A stretch of 38,265 bases of DNA from positions 1 to 38,265 of the forward strand of contig DASSNC010000141.1 in NCBI GenBank assembly GCA_035688305.1. Reading direction: 5' to 3'. The notes beneath the pieces were generated by a model, which saw only the letters and a list, made by a program, of their open reading frames with translations, ran no database searches and was not told the origin of the DNA. This DNA is from 66-474 sp035688305 (GTDB lineage: Bacteria > Pseudomonadota > Gammaproteobacteria > Xanthomonadales > Rhodanobacteraceae). Shown one piece after another: positions 23,879-32,431 of the stretch. A program made the translations under genes and the position numbers. Every line of letters starts with the position of its first letter. Position 1 is the first letter of the stretch.

Positions 23879-25786
23879 TCAGGCCGCGTGGTCACCGCTG
23901 CCGCGCTGCAGCGGCAACACATCCGCGCTGTGGGTCATGTCGCCGGTTTCCCAACGAAAGGTGGGCAACAGCGTGCCGAGGCAGTTGCGCAGTGCGTCTT
24001 CGTCGAACGCAGCCACTGCATCCGCGGCGCGCGCGAGTTGTGCATTCACGAGCGCGACGGATTGCGCGCGCTGGGCCGCCTCGAAAATTTTCGGATGCGA
24101 GGTGGCGTGGTAATTCTCGAGTGGGTGGAACAATTCCTCGAACAATTTCTCGCCGGGCCGCAGGCCGGTGAACAGGATCGGGATGTCGCGCCCGGGCTGT
24201 TTGCCGGCGAGCCGGATCATCTGTTCGGCGAGATCGCGGATACGCACCGGCTCACCCATGTCGAGTGCGTAGGTTTCGCCGCCCTGCCCCATCGCCATGG
24301 CCTGCAGGATCAACTGGCAGGCTTCCGGAATCGTCATGAAGTAACGCGAGATCTCCGGGTGGGTCACCGTCACCGGGCCACCGGCGGCGATCTGGCGACG
24401 GAACAACGGGACGACGGAACCCGCGGAATCCAGCACGTTGCCGAAGCGCACGACCACGAAACGGGTCGCGTGGTCTGCAGCGGCCGCGTGGCACACGATT
24501 TCGGCGACGCGCTTGCAGGCGCCCATCACGCTGGTCGGATTGACCGCCTTGTCGGTGGAAATCAATACGAAACTTTCGGCGCCGTGGCGTACCGCGTGTT
24601 CGGCCACCGTGCGGGTGGCCAGAACGTTGTTGCGGAAGGCTTCGCGCAACTGGTCTTGCAACAGCGGGACGTGCTTGTAGGCGGCCGCGTGGAACACGCG
24701 CTGGGGTCGCGCAACCTTGAAGGCGTTGGCGCAGGCGGCGGCGTCGCCGCAATCACCAATCAAGGCATGCAGCACCAGTTCCGGGTACTGCGCGCGCAGT
24801 TCCTGCTCGATCCGGTACAGGTTGTATTCGGACAACTCCAGCACCGTCAGTTCCGCGGCACCGAGGCGTGCGATTTGCCGGCACAGTTCCGAACCGATCG
24901 AGCCGCCACCGCCAGTGACCAGCACGCGTTGTCCGGTCAGGTTCTGGCGAATCGCATGCCACTCGAGTTTCACCGGGTCGCGTCCGAGCAGGTCTTCGAT
25001 CGCGACTTCCTTCAGCTCGTTGGCCGGTACGCGCCCGGACACCACGTCGTCCAGCCGCGGCACCATCCGCACCGGCAGGCTGGTCGCCTCGCACAAGCCG
25101 ACGATGCGGCGGATTTCTTCCTTGTCGGCCGCCGGCATCGCGATCAGCAGCATCTCCGCGCCCGCGCGTTTGGCCAGTTCCGGCAACCTGCCGGTGGTGC
25201 CGAGAACGGGCACGCCCTGCAGGCGCGATCCGCGCAATGATTCGTCGTCGTCGATGAAACCTGCCGGCACGTAGCGCGCATCGCGGCGCAAGTCGCGCAC
25301 CAGCGCTTCGCCGGCACGTCCGGCGCCGATCACCAGCACGCGCTGGCTGCGCTTTGCGTGGAACAAATCGAGCTGGCTGTCCTTCCAGTACCGGTAGAGC
25401 AGGCGCGGCGCACCCAGCAGTACGGCCAGCAGCACCGGATAGATCAGCAATACCGAACGCGAAATGCCTTCCATCCGGTTGTACACGAACAGCGCGAGAT
25501 AGATGCCGACGGTACCGATGACGACAGCGCGCACGATGTTCCACAGGTCCGGGACGCTGGCGAAGCGCCACAGGCCCTTGTACAGACCGGTCCAGAAAAA
25601 CGCCACGCCCTGTACGCCGATCACGATCAGGGTTTGCCAGTCCAGCAGTTCAAGGTGCTGGCCGTACGGAAGCGTTGCGTAACGGATGGTGTTGGCGAGC
25701 CACCACGCCAGCAAGGTGACCGCAAGGTCGTGCAGCACGACGGCGGTACGCGGATGGATGCCGCCCGTGATGTCACGCAGCTTCAT
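23879..25786 (-). CDS. WbpM/CapD-type UDP-sugar 4,6-dehydratase/epimerase
   Basis: This 635-residue membrane protein has four or five N-terminal transmembrane segments (about 15-130), a first Rossmann-like CoA-binding domain (about 147-245) and a C-terminal short-chain dehydrogenase domain with TGGGGSIGSELCRQ (291-304) and STDKAVNPTSVMGACKR (410-426). In the WbpM/CapD family this last stretch replaces the usual YxxxK. The family converts UDP-GlcNAc to 4-keto-6-deoxy sugars for O-antigen or capsule. GGAGG precedes ATG 25786. It overlaps by 14 bases the end of the WecA/WbpL-type gene, as in wbpL-wbpM pairs. The exact product (QuiNAc, FucNAc or other) is not determinable. Confidence 0.9.
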   Translation of the reverse strand: MKLRDITGGIHPRTAVVLHDLAVTLLAWWLANTIRYATLPYGQHLELLDWQTLIVIGVQGVAFFWTGLYKGLWRFASVPDLWNIVRAVVIGTVGIYLALFVYNRMEGISRSVLLIYPVLLAVLLGAPRLLYRYWKDSQLDLFHAKRSQRVLVIGAGRAGEALVRDLRRDARYVPAGFIDDDESLRGSRLQGVPVLGTTGRLPELAKRAGAEMLLIAMPAADKEEIRRIVGLCEATSLPVRMVPRLDDVVSGRVPANELKEVAIEDLLGRDPVKLEWHAIRQNLTGQRVLVTGGGGSIGSELCRQIARLGAAELTVLELSEYNLYRIEQELRAQYPELVLHALIGDCGDAAACANAFKVARPQRVFHAAAYKHVPLLQDQLREAFRNNVLATRTVAEHAVRHGAESFVLISTDKAVNPTSVMGACKRVAEIVCHAAAADHATRFVVVRFGNVLDSAGSVVPLFRRQIAAGGPVTVTHPEISRYFMTIPEACQLILQAMAMGQGGETYALDMGEPVRIRDLAEQMIRLAGKQPGRDIPILFTGLRPGEKLFEELFHPLENYHATSHPKIFEAAQRAQSVALVNAQLARAADAVAAFDEDALRNCLGTLLPTFRWETGDMTHSADVLPLQRGSGDHAA

Positions 25787-26837
25787 GCAGGTGCCTCCGG
25801 CGCGCCGTCGAAAGGCAGGCCTGCTTGCCTGTCAACCATGCGGCGCCCGCCACCCCATACGCGGCGGCGCAAAATGTTGCGCCGAGGTGCGGCCAACGCG
25901 CCGCCAGCCACGCCAAGGGTGCCACCACGGCAAGATTCCAGATCACGTAGGCAACATCCGTGCGCGCATGACTCCATTTTACCCGCACCAGCCATTGGTA
26001 CAGATGTTGCCGATGCGGCGTGTACCAGCGCTGACCCGCGAGCGCGCGCCGCGCAAGCGTGAGGCCGCTGTCGACCAGGAAGGCCGAAGGCAGGATCAGG
26101 CATGCCCAGACCAGCGCGGGGTCGCGCCGAACCAGCAGCGCCGCGACGACGCCAATCAGCAGTCCGAGCGTGCCGGAGCCGACGTCGCCCATGAAAATGC
26201 GCGCTGGTGGCGCGTTGAAGATCAGGAATCCGAGGCAAGCGGCCGCGGTCGCGAATGCCAGCCCGGCGCTGCCCGCCTGGCCGAGCCACAACGCCAGCAA
26301 GCCATAACCGAGCATCACGAACAGCGCCTGCAATCCGAGGATGCCATCGATGCCATCCATGAAGTTGTGGGCGTTGATGCTGCCCGCGATCGCGATCGCC
26401 ACCACCGGCAGCCACCACCACATCCAGCTGTCGGATTGCGTCGCAGGCACCAGCAGTGCACCCGCGACGAGCAAGCCCGCGCCAAGGTGCACGGCGATGC
26501 GCGGCCACACCGGCAGCGGACGGTGATCATCGAGCCAGCCGATCGCGGCGACCGCAACGATGGCCAGCATGACGAGTACAACGACGACCAGCGGCCATGT
26601 CCGCGGTAACAACAAGAGTGCGGGGACGCCAACGAGCAGTGCGGCCACGACGATCCCGATGCCGCCGCCGCGCGGGGTCGGCAGCGTGTGCGAACGCCGT
26701 TGCCCGGGCTGGTCGAGCAAGCCGTGCTTGCGCGCGTACAGCAAGGCGATCCATGTGAACGCGGCGGAGACGATGAGCCCGCAGGCACCCGCGATCGCGA
26801 GTCCCACGCTGATCGCGATGCCGTATGCGGAGCCCAT
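25773..26837 (-). CDS. WecA/WbpL-type undecaprenyl-phosphate sugar-1-phosphate transferase
   Basis: This 354-residue polytopic protein (glycosyltransferase family 4, MraY/WecA superfamily) starts lipid-linked glycan assembly by moving a HexNAc-1-phosphate onto undecaprenyl phosphate. Typical motifs are HTLPTPRGGG (50-59), the DD pair in GWLDDHRPLP (D103-D104), NAHNFMDGIDG (155-165), FMGDVGSG (215-222) and HLYQWLV near the C-terminus (a variant of the HxxH-type loop). ATG 26837 begins 2 bases after the lapB stop, so expression is coupled to lapB. The following gene is the WbpM-like dehydratase, suggesting that the two act in the same pathway. Confidence 0.9.
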   Translation of the reverse strand: MGSAYGIAISVGLAIAGACGLIVSAAFTWIALLYARKHGLLDQPGQRRSHTLPTPRGGGIGIVVAALLVGVPALLLLPRTWPLVVVVLVMLAIVAVAAIGWLDDHRPLPVWPRIAVHLGAGLLVAGALLVPATQSDSWMWWWLPVVAIAIAGSINAHNFMDGIDGILGLQALFVMLGYGLLALWLGQAGSAGLAFATAAACLGFLIFNAPPARIFMGDVGSGTLGLLIGVVAALLVRRDPALVWACLILPSAFLVDSGLTLARRALAGQRWYTPHRQHLYQWLVRVKWSHARTDVAYVIWNLAVVAPLAWLAARWPHLGATFCAAAYGVAGAAWLTGKQACLSTARRRHLHEAA

Positions 26838-26839
26838 GC

Positions 26840-28033
26840 TTATTCGCTGACGACGCTGTGGATGGGCCTGACTGTCCCCCAACCCTTGCAGCTCGGGCAC
26901 TGCCAGTGATGCGCCTTGGCGCCGAAGCCGCAGTGATTGCAGCGGTACATGGCGCGGCCTTCCAGCAGCTTGCGGGTCAGGTCACGCAGGATCAGGAAAT
27001 TCTCGTGCGCTTCGCCCTCGGTGCGGTCGAGCGTGGCATCGATCAAGGCCATCATGCCGCGTACCGACGGCCGCTGGCGCAGTTGTTCGGTCAGGAATTG
27101 GACTGCGGCGCGTTCGCCCTCGCGCTGGCGGTACAGTCGCGCCAGCGCCAGCACCGGCGTGATGCCGTGGTAGCGCTCGATGACGTGGCTGAGGAATTTT
27201 TCGGCGCGGTCCATCTGGCCGGCGTGCGCGTAGGCATCCAGCAACGGTGGCAGGATCTCGGGCACGAAATCGATGTCGGCGTCGACGGCTTTCTCGAAGG
27301 CGAGCACGGCCTCGTGCCAGTTTTCGTCTTCGGCGTACAGGTGTCCGCTGATCAGATAGCCGCGCACGCAGCCCGGCTGGCTGGTGAAGGCCTCATCCAG
27401 ATACCCGCGCGCCTCGGCGCGGGCGCCGTGCTGGCGCGATTGCTCGGCCAGCTCGCACTGGAACTGCGCAATCGTTGCGGCCTGCGAATCGCCCGTCATC
27501 TTTTCCAGGCGCCGGGCATGGCCGATGGCCTTGTGCCAGTCGCGCTCGTGCTGGTAGATCGCAATCAGGTGGCGCAGTGCCGATGGCGCATGCGCATCCA
27601 TCGCCACCAGATCGTCGAACAGGGCCTCGGCGCGGTCCAGCAGGCCCGCGCGCATGTAGTCCTCGCCCAGTTCCAGCAGGGCCACGGTGCGCTCGGCTTC
27701 GCTGAGGTTGGGACGGCTGACGAGGTGCTGGTGGACGCGGATCGCGCGATCGACTTCGCCGCGGCGGCGGAACAGGTTGCCGAGCGCGAGGTGGGTTTCC
27801 ACCGTGTCGCGGTTGAACTCGGCCAGCTTCATGAACACTTCGATGGCCTTGTCCGGCTGCTCGTTCAGCAGGTAGTTGAGGCCCCGGAAGTAATGCGAGG
27901 AAAGCTCGGTGACGCGGGCCCCGGAACGCCGCGCGCTGGTGCGCCGGCCGAGCAGCCAGCCCGACCATGCCGCTGCCGCGACGGGTATCAGCAGGAACAG
28001 CAGGAGCAACGGGTCGATGGATTGGAGATTCAC
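26840..28033 (-). CDS. lapB: LapB (YciM), LPS assembly regulator
   Basis: This 397-residue protein has one N-terminal membrane helix (about 8-27), nine or so TPR-like repeats and a C-terminal rubredoxin-like zinc site CNHC...CPSC (C365, C368, C379, C382). In E. coli LapB guides degradation of LpxC by FtsH and so sets LPS levels. I prefer GTG 28033, which has GAGG five bases upstream; GTG 28060 is in frame but lacks a ribosome-binding site. Upstream is ihfB in the same direction; downstream is the WecA-like gene, so LPS control and O-antigen initiation are linked. Confidence 0.9.
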   Translation of the reverse strand: MNLQSIDPLLLLFLLIPVAAAAWSGWLLGRRTSARRSGARVTELSSHYFRGLNYLLNEQPDKAIEVFMKLAEFNRDTVETHLALGNLFRRRGEVDRAIRVHQHLVSRPNLSEAERTVALLELGEDYMRAGLLDRAEALFDDLVAMDAHAPSALRHLIAIYQHERDWHKAIGHARRLEKMTGDSQAATIAQFQCELAEQSRQHGARAEARGYLDEAFTSQPGCVRGYLISGHLYAEDENWHEAVLAFEKAVDADIDFVPEILPPLLDAYAHAGQMDRAEKFLSHVIERYHGITPVLALARLYRQREGERAAVQFLTEQLRQRPSVRGMMALIDATLDRTEGEAHENFLILRDLTRKLLEGRAMYRCNHCGFGAKAHHWQCPSCKGWGTVRPIHSVVSE

Positions 28034-28134
28034 CAATGCCTCGCTCGCCGTGTCGGGCACCCGGCCATGGGGTGCGCGCCAGATTCAGGGGAAAGACGCT
28101 GGCGCGCCGTCGGCGCGGGCGTTCGATCGGCTTC

Positions 28135-28155
28135 GGCAGGCCGCATGCGGCTGCC
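28135..28155 (-). terminator. Stem-loop just after ihfB
   Basis: The palindrome GCCGCATGCGGC (28140-28151) with outer GGCA/TGCC arms forms a strong hairpin 8 bases past the ihfB stop. No U-tract follows on the minus strand, so it may be an intrinsic weak terminator or an mRNA stabiliser between ihfB and lapB. Confidence 0.45.
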
Positions 28156-28162
28156 AGAAGGA

Positions 28163-28456
28163 CTATTCCGGATTGGCGCCGTCATTGACGCGTTGGCGGA
28201 GTTCCTTGCCGGGTTTGAAATGCGGGACGTACTTTCCGGGCAAGGCCACGGCTGTGCCCGTCTTGGGGTTGCGTCCGGTGCGCGGGGGCCGGAAATGCAG
28301 CGAAAAGCTGCCGAAGCCACGGATTTCGATGCGGTCGCCGCTGGACAAGGCGGTGCTCATCTGCTCGATCACATTGCGCACCGCAAGCTCGACGTCGGCG
28401 AAGGCCAGGTGCTTTTGGCGCTCGGCCAATGCGGTGGTCAATTCGGATTTGGTCAT
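28163..28456 (-). CDS. ihfB: Integration host factor subunit beta
   Basis: This 97-residue DNA-bending protein forms a heterodimer with IhfA. The sequence MTKSELTTALAERQ, then RIEIRGFGSFSLHFRPPRTGRNPKTG, is characteristic of IhfB including the arm that contacts the minor groove. Start ATG 28456 gives the canonical N-terminus; the frame is open further upstream but that part is not conserved. It lies downstream of rpsA as in most gammaproteobacteria, separated by a strong hairpin. Confidence 0.95.
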   Translation of the reverse strand: MTKSELTTALAERQKHLAFADVELAVRNVIEQMSTALSSGDRIEIRGFGSFSLHFRPPRTGRNPKTGTAVALPGKYVPHFKPGKELRQRVNDGANPE

Positions 28457-28521
28457 GGATGCCAACGTGCCGGTACTCTGCTGGGTCAGGCATGCGAGCC
28501 GGGTGCGCCATCGGCGATCCG

Positions 28522-28548
28522 GGTTCCGCCCGGGTGCCGGGCGGAACC
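28522..28548 (-). terminator. Perfect 12-bp hairpin between rpsA and ihfB
   Basis: GGTTCCGCCCGG (28522-28533), a 3-base loop and its exact complement (28537-28548) form a very stable stem 37 bases after the rpsA stop. No U-run follows on the minus strand. It may be a partial terminator or a processing or protection structure that sets the ratio of rpsA to ihfB mRNA. Confidence 0.5.
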
Positions 28549-28585
28549 AGAGACTCACACTCGAAATTCAAGCCTTTATATAGGC

Positions 28586-30262
28586 TTATTCCGATTTGTT
28601 CAACTGCTCTTTGAGCAACGCGCCCAGGGTCGTGGTGCTCTTGCCCACGTGCTGGTTCTGGTACTCGGTCAGCGTTTCGGCGATTTCGTCCTCGTCCTTG
28701 GCGCGGATCGAAAGCTGCAACATGCGGCCCTTGCGATCCATGCCGATGAACTTGGCCTCGATTTTCTCGCCCACCTTCAGGTGCTGGCTGAGGTCGTCGA
28801 TGCGATCCTTCGAGAAGTCGCGTGCGCCGAGGTAACCCTCGATGCCCTCGGCGATGTCGATGACCGCACCCTTGGCGTCCACTTCCCGCACGGTGCCGTT
28901 GATGAGCGCGCCACGCGGGTGCGCGGCCATGAACTGGCCGAACGGATCCTGCTCCATCTGTTTGATGCCAAGGCTGATGCGTTCGCGCTCGGGATCGACC
29001 GCCAACACCACCGCATCGACTTCCTGGCCCTTCTTGAAATCACGGACCAGTTCTTCGCCGTTGCCCTGCCACGAGATGTCGGACAGGTGCACCAGGCCGT
29101 CGATGCCACCGTCCAGGCCCACGAAGATGCCGAAGTCGGTGATCGACTTGATGGCGCCCTGCACCTTGTCGCCCTTCTTGAACATGGCGGCGAAGGCTTC
29201 CCATGGATTGGATTGGGTCTGCTTCATGCCCAGCGAGATGCGGCGGCGCTCTTCATCGACGTCCAGCACCATCACTTCGGCTTCATCGCCAACCTGCACG
29301 ACCTTGCCCGGGTTCACGTTCTTGTTGGTCCAATCCATTTCGGACACGTGCACGAGGCCTTCCACGCCCGGCTCCAGCTCGACGAAGCAGCCGTAATCGG
29401 TGACGTTGGAAACCTTGCCGAACACGCGGGTGCCGGACGGATAGCGGCGCGCGATGCTGACCCACGGGTCGTCGCCCAGCTGCTTCAGGCCCAGCGAAAC
29501 GCGGTTGCGCTCCTTGTCGTACTTCAGCACGCGCACGTCCAGCTCGTCGCCGACGTTGACGACTTCGGACGGATGCCGCACGCGCTTCCACGCCATGTCC
29601 GTGATGTGCAGCAGGCCATCGATGCCGCCGAGGTCGACGAACGCGCCGTACTCGGTGAGGTTCTTGACCACGCCGTGCAGGATCGCGCCTTCCTGCAGCT
29701 TCTCCAGCAGCTGCTCGCGCTCCTCGGAGTGCTCGCTCTCGACCACCGCGCGGCGTGACACCACGAGGTTGTTGCGCTTGCGGTCGAGTTTGATGATCTT
29801 GAACTCGAGGTCCTTGCCTTCGAGGTAACCCGGATCGCGCACCGGGCGCACGTCCACCAACGAGCCCGGCAGGAACGCACGGACATCCTTGATGTCGACG
29901 GTGAATCCGCCCTTGACCTTGCCATTGATGCGGCCGTTGACGATGTCCTGCTTCTCGAACGCTTCTTCCAGGTCGTCCCACACCATCGAGCGCTTGGCCT
30001 TCTCGCGCGACAGCTTGGTCTCGCCGAAGCCATCTTCGATCGCGTCGAGCGCGACCTTGACGCTGTCGCCGACGTTGATCTCCAGCTCGCCGTCTTCGTC
30101 GCGGAACTGTTCGATCGGGACAATGCCCTCGGACTTCAGTCCCGCGTTCACCACCACCACGTCGGGGCGGATTTCGACAACGATGCCGGTCACGATGGAC
30201 CCGGGCTTCAATTTGGCCAGCGACTGGCTCTGTTCAAACAGTTCGGCAAAACTCTCGGTCAT
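28586..30262 (-). CDS. rpsA: 30S ribosomal protein S1
   Basis: This 558-residue protein has six S1/OB-fold repeats, the usual number and length for gammaproteobacterial S1. Recognisable repeat features include GAFVDLGGIDGLLHITDMAWKR, GCFVELEPGVEGLVHVSEM and GIFVGLDGGIDGLVHLSDISW. It starts MTESFAELFEQS, the standard N-terminus, from ATG 30262. S1 helps the 30S subunit bind and unfold mRNA and can autoregulate its own translation through its leader. It lies between cmk and ihfB, the conserved order. The 137-base cmk-rpsA gap probably holds its own promoter, which I could not place with confidence. Confidence 0.97.
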   Translation of the reverse strand: MTESFAELFEQSQSLAKLKPGSIVTGIVVEIRPDVVVVNAGLKSEGIVPIEQFRDEDGELEINVGDSVKVALDAIEDGFGETKLSREKAKRSMVWDDLEEAFEKQDIVNGRINGKVKGGFTVDIKDVRAFLPGSLVDVRPVRDPGYLEGKDLEFKIIKLDRKRNNLVVSRRAVVESEHSEEREQLLEKLQEGAILHGVVKNLTEYGAFVDLGGIDGLLHITDMAWKRVRHPSEVVNVGDELDVRVLKYDKERNRVSLGLKQLGDDPWVSIARRYPSGTRVFGKVSNVTDYGCFVELEPGVEGLVHVSEMDWTNKNVNPGKVVQVGDEAEVMVLDVDEERRRISLGMKQTQSNPWEAFAAMFKKGDKVQGAIKSITDFGIFVGLDGGIDGLVHLSDISWQGNGEELVRDFKKGQEVDAVVLAVDPERERISLGIKQMEQDPFGQFMAAHPRGALINGTVREVDAKGAVIDIAEGIEGYLGARDFSKDRIDDLSQHLKVGEKIEAKFIGMDRKGRMLQLSIRAKDEDEIAETLTEYQNQHVGKSTTTLGALLKEQLNKSE

Positions 30263-30400
30263 GGGGATTCCAGGTTGGGATTGGATCGCGCTGCCAGCAA
30301 CTTCCATGGTTTCCAGATTCCTGCAGGCGACGATCCGCCGGTTGGGGGATGCAATGCATCCACGATGGGAAAACCGCGCGAACGCGGTGATGGTTTTGAA

Positions 30401-31084
30401 TCAATCCTTTCGCACGAGTGTGAGCACGGCGTTCACGACCGTGGCGATCGGCTGGCCGGTGCTGTCAATAACGACGGCGTCGGCAGCGGGTCGCAACGGC
30501 GCAACACTGCGCGACGCATCGCGTGCGTCACGCAACTCGATTTCATGCAAAAGGCTCGCTAGTGTAACGTCAAGTCCCTTTGCCTTCAACTGCTTATAGC
30601 GCCTTTCCGCACGTTCCGCCGGGCTGGCAGTCAGAAACACCTTGGTACGGGCATCCGGGAAGACCACGGTACCCATGTCGCGCCCGTCGGCCACCAGCCC
30701 GGGTGGCTGACGGAACGCCAACTGCTTGTTCAGCAAGGCTTTGCGTACCTCCGGAAGCGCAGCGATCGCAGAGGCTGCGGCGCCGGCCGTCTCGGTGCGG
30801 ATGGCGTCGGTGGCATCGACCCCGTCGATGATGACCCGGGTGTCGCCGCCGTCACCGGGGTCGCGAAATTCGAGCCGGAGTTCCGCGGCGCAACGCGCCA
30901 CGGACGCGGCGTCGGCGACGTCAAGCTCACGCAGGCCGGCGGCGTACCCCACTGCGCGGTAGATCGCGCCGGAGTCGAGCAGATGCCAGCCCAGCGCACC
31001 TGCCACCGCGCGCGCGATCGTGCCCTTGCCGGAGCCGGACGGCCCGTCGATGGCGAGAACGGGAATGGAGCTGTGCGTAGTCAT
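30401..31084 (-). CDS. cmk: Cytidylate kinase
   Basis: This 227-residue NMP kinase converts CMP and dCMP to the diphosphates. The P-loop DGPSGSGKGT lies at 13-22, followed by HLLDSGAIYRAVGYAA and the LVADGRDMGTVVFPDARTKVFLTA segment typical of Cmk. The lid region with RRYKQLKAKG follows. It lies 26 bases after the aroA stop and precedes rpsA, the conserved gene order. Confidence 0.96.
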   Translation of the reverse strand: MTTHSSIPVLAIDGPSGSGKGTIARAVAGALGWHLLDSGAIYRAVGYAAGLRELDVADAASVARCAAELRLEFRDPGDGGDTRVIIDGVDATDAIRTETAGAAASAIAALPEVRKALLNKQLAFRQPPGLVADGRDMGTVVFPDARTKVFLTASPAERAERRYKQLKAKGLDVTLASLLHEIELRDARDASRSVAPLRPAADAVVIDSTGQPIATVVNAVLTLVRKD

Positions 31085-31110
31085 CCAGCCAGTTTACCGG
31101 CGGGAGGCGG

Positions 31111-32424
31111 TCACGCAGCGGCCAGCCGCAGGCCGCAGGAGCGTGCCAGCTCGATGAAACCCGGAAACGAAGTGGCGACGTTGGCGCAATCGCTGATCCG
31201 GATTCCGGCGTCGCTGGCGGCGCCGGCCATCGCAAACGACATCGCGCAGCGATGGTCGCCGCGGGAAGCCACACTGCCGCCGTGCAGCGGACCACCTTCG
31301 ATCACGGCGCCGTCGGGCGTTTCTTCGATGCGCGCGCCAAGCTCGCGCAAACCCGTCGCCATCACGGCGATGCGGTCGGACTCCTTGACCCGCAGCTCCG
31401 CGGCGCCGCGGATCGTGGTGGTGCCTACGGCGCAGGCCGCCGCCACGAACAGCGCCGGGAATTCGTCGATCATGTCGGCGACGTGTTGCCCGGGCACGTC
31501 AATGCCGTGCAGGGTTGCATGTCGCACGACCAGGTCGGCCACGGGTTCGCCGCCGGCGAGGTGCGCGTTTTCTTCGGCGATGTCCGCGCCCATTGCGCGC
31601 AGCACGTGCAGCAGTCCCGTGCGGCGTGGATTCATGCCGACCTTGCGCAGGCGCAGTTGCGAGCCGGGCACCATGGTTGCGGCAACAATGAAGAACGCGG
31701 CCGAGGAGAAATCTGCGGGTATGTCGATGTCGATGGCGTGCAGGGCGTGACCGCCCGACAGCCGCGCCGTACCGGGCGAATATTCGATCGGCCAGCCGCA
31801 CGCGGCCAGCATGCGCTCGGTGTAGTCGCGGGTTGGATGCAGTTCGGTGATGGAGGTGTCGCCTGCGGCGTACAGGCCAGCCAGCAGCAGCGCGGATTTC
31901 ACCTGTGCGCTCGCCACCGGCGGCGTGAATTCAATCCCGCGCAAGCGACGTCCGCCGTGGACGTGAAGCGGCGGCAGGCCACCCTCGCGCGCTTCGATCA
32001 GCGCGCCCATCCGCGCCAGCGGCTCGGTTACGCGCCGCATCGGCCGTTTCGACAGCGACGGATCGCCGACCAGCGTGGAAGTAAACGCCTGACCGGCGAG
32101 CACGCCCGCCAGCAGGCGCATCGCGGTGCCGGCGTTGCAGCAATCGAGGTCGCCCGCGGGTGCGTGCAGGCCATGCAAGCCCACGCCGTGCACCATGCGC
32201 TCGCCAGGCGCGGTGGCCTCGATGCGCACACCCATCTGGCCGAATACGTGGGCCGTCGCGCGCGTGTCCTCTCCTTCCAGGAAGCCACGGATGCGTGATG
32301 TACCGTCCGCAAGGGACGCCAACATCACTGCGCGGTGGGAAATGGATTTGTCGCCCGGCACGTCGATGCTGCCGCGCAATGGCCCCGCCGCCGGCGTGGT
32401 GATCCAGTCCAACTGTGCGCTCAT
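31111..32424 (-). CDS. aroA: 3-phosphoshikimate 1-carboxyvinyltransferase (EPSP synthase)
   Basis: This 437-residue enzyme joins PEP and shikimate-3-phosphate in aromatic amino-acid synthesis. Motifs seen are PGDKSISHRAVM, NAGTAMRLLAG, KRPMRRV, SAQVKSALLLAGL, TRDYTERML and NPRRTGLL. These resemble the class II (CP4-like) group more than E. coli AroA, which has SSQFLTA-type sequence, although the RxHxE motif is RDYTE here. ATG 32424 has GAGGGG upstream and starts 7 bases after the hisC stop. It is followed by cmk. Confidence 0.95.
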   Translation of the reverse strand: MSAQLDWITTPAAGPLRGSIDVPGDKSISHRAVMLASLADGTSRIRGFLEGEDTRATAHVFGQMGVRIEATAPGERMVHGVGLHGLHAPAGDLDCCNAGTAMRLLAGVLAGQAFTSTLVGDPSLSKRPMRRVTEPLARMGALIEAREGGLPPLHVHGGRRLRGIEFTPPVASAQVKSALLLAGLYAAGDTSITELHPTRDYTERMLAACGWPIEYSPGTARLSGGHALHAIDIDIPADFSSAAFFIVAATMVPGSQLRLRKVGMNPRRTGLLHVLRAMGADIAEENAHLAGGEPVADLVVRHATLHGIDVPGQHVADMIDEFPALFVAAACAVGTTTIRGAAELRVKESDRIAVMATGLRELGARIEETPDGAVIEGGPLHGGSVASRGDHRCAMSFAMAGAASDAGIRISDCANVATSFPGFIELARSCGLRLAAA

Positions 32425-32431
32425 TCGCCCC

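Noticed and set aside
23057..25240. A 727-codon open frame on the plus strand
   Set aside because: Shadow of galU and the WbpM-like gene, both of which have full catalytic motifs on the other strand.
26825..29758. A 977-codon open frame on the plus strand opposite lapB, ihfB and rpsA
   Set aside because: It is the antisense shadow of strongly conserved GC-rich genes; its translation has no domain pattern and it crosses several real genes.
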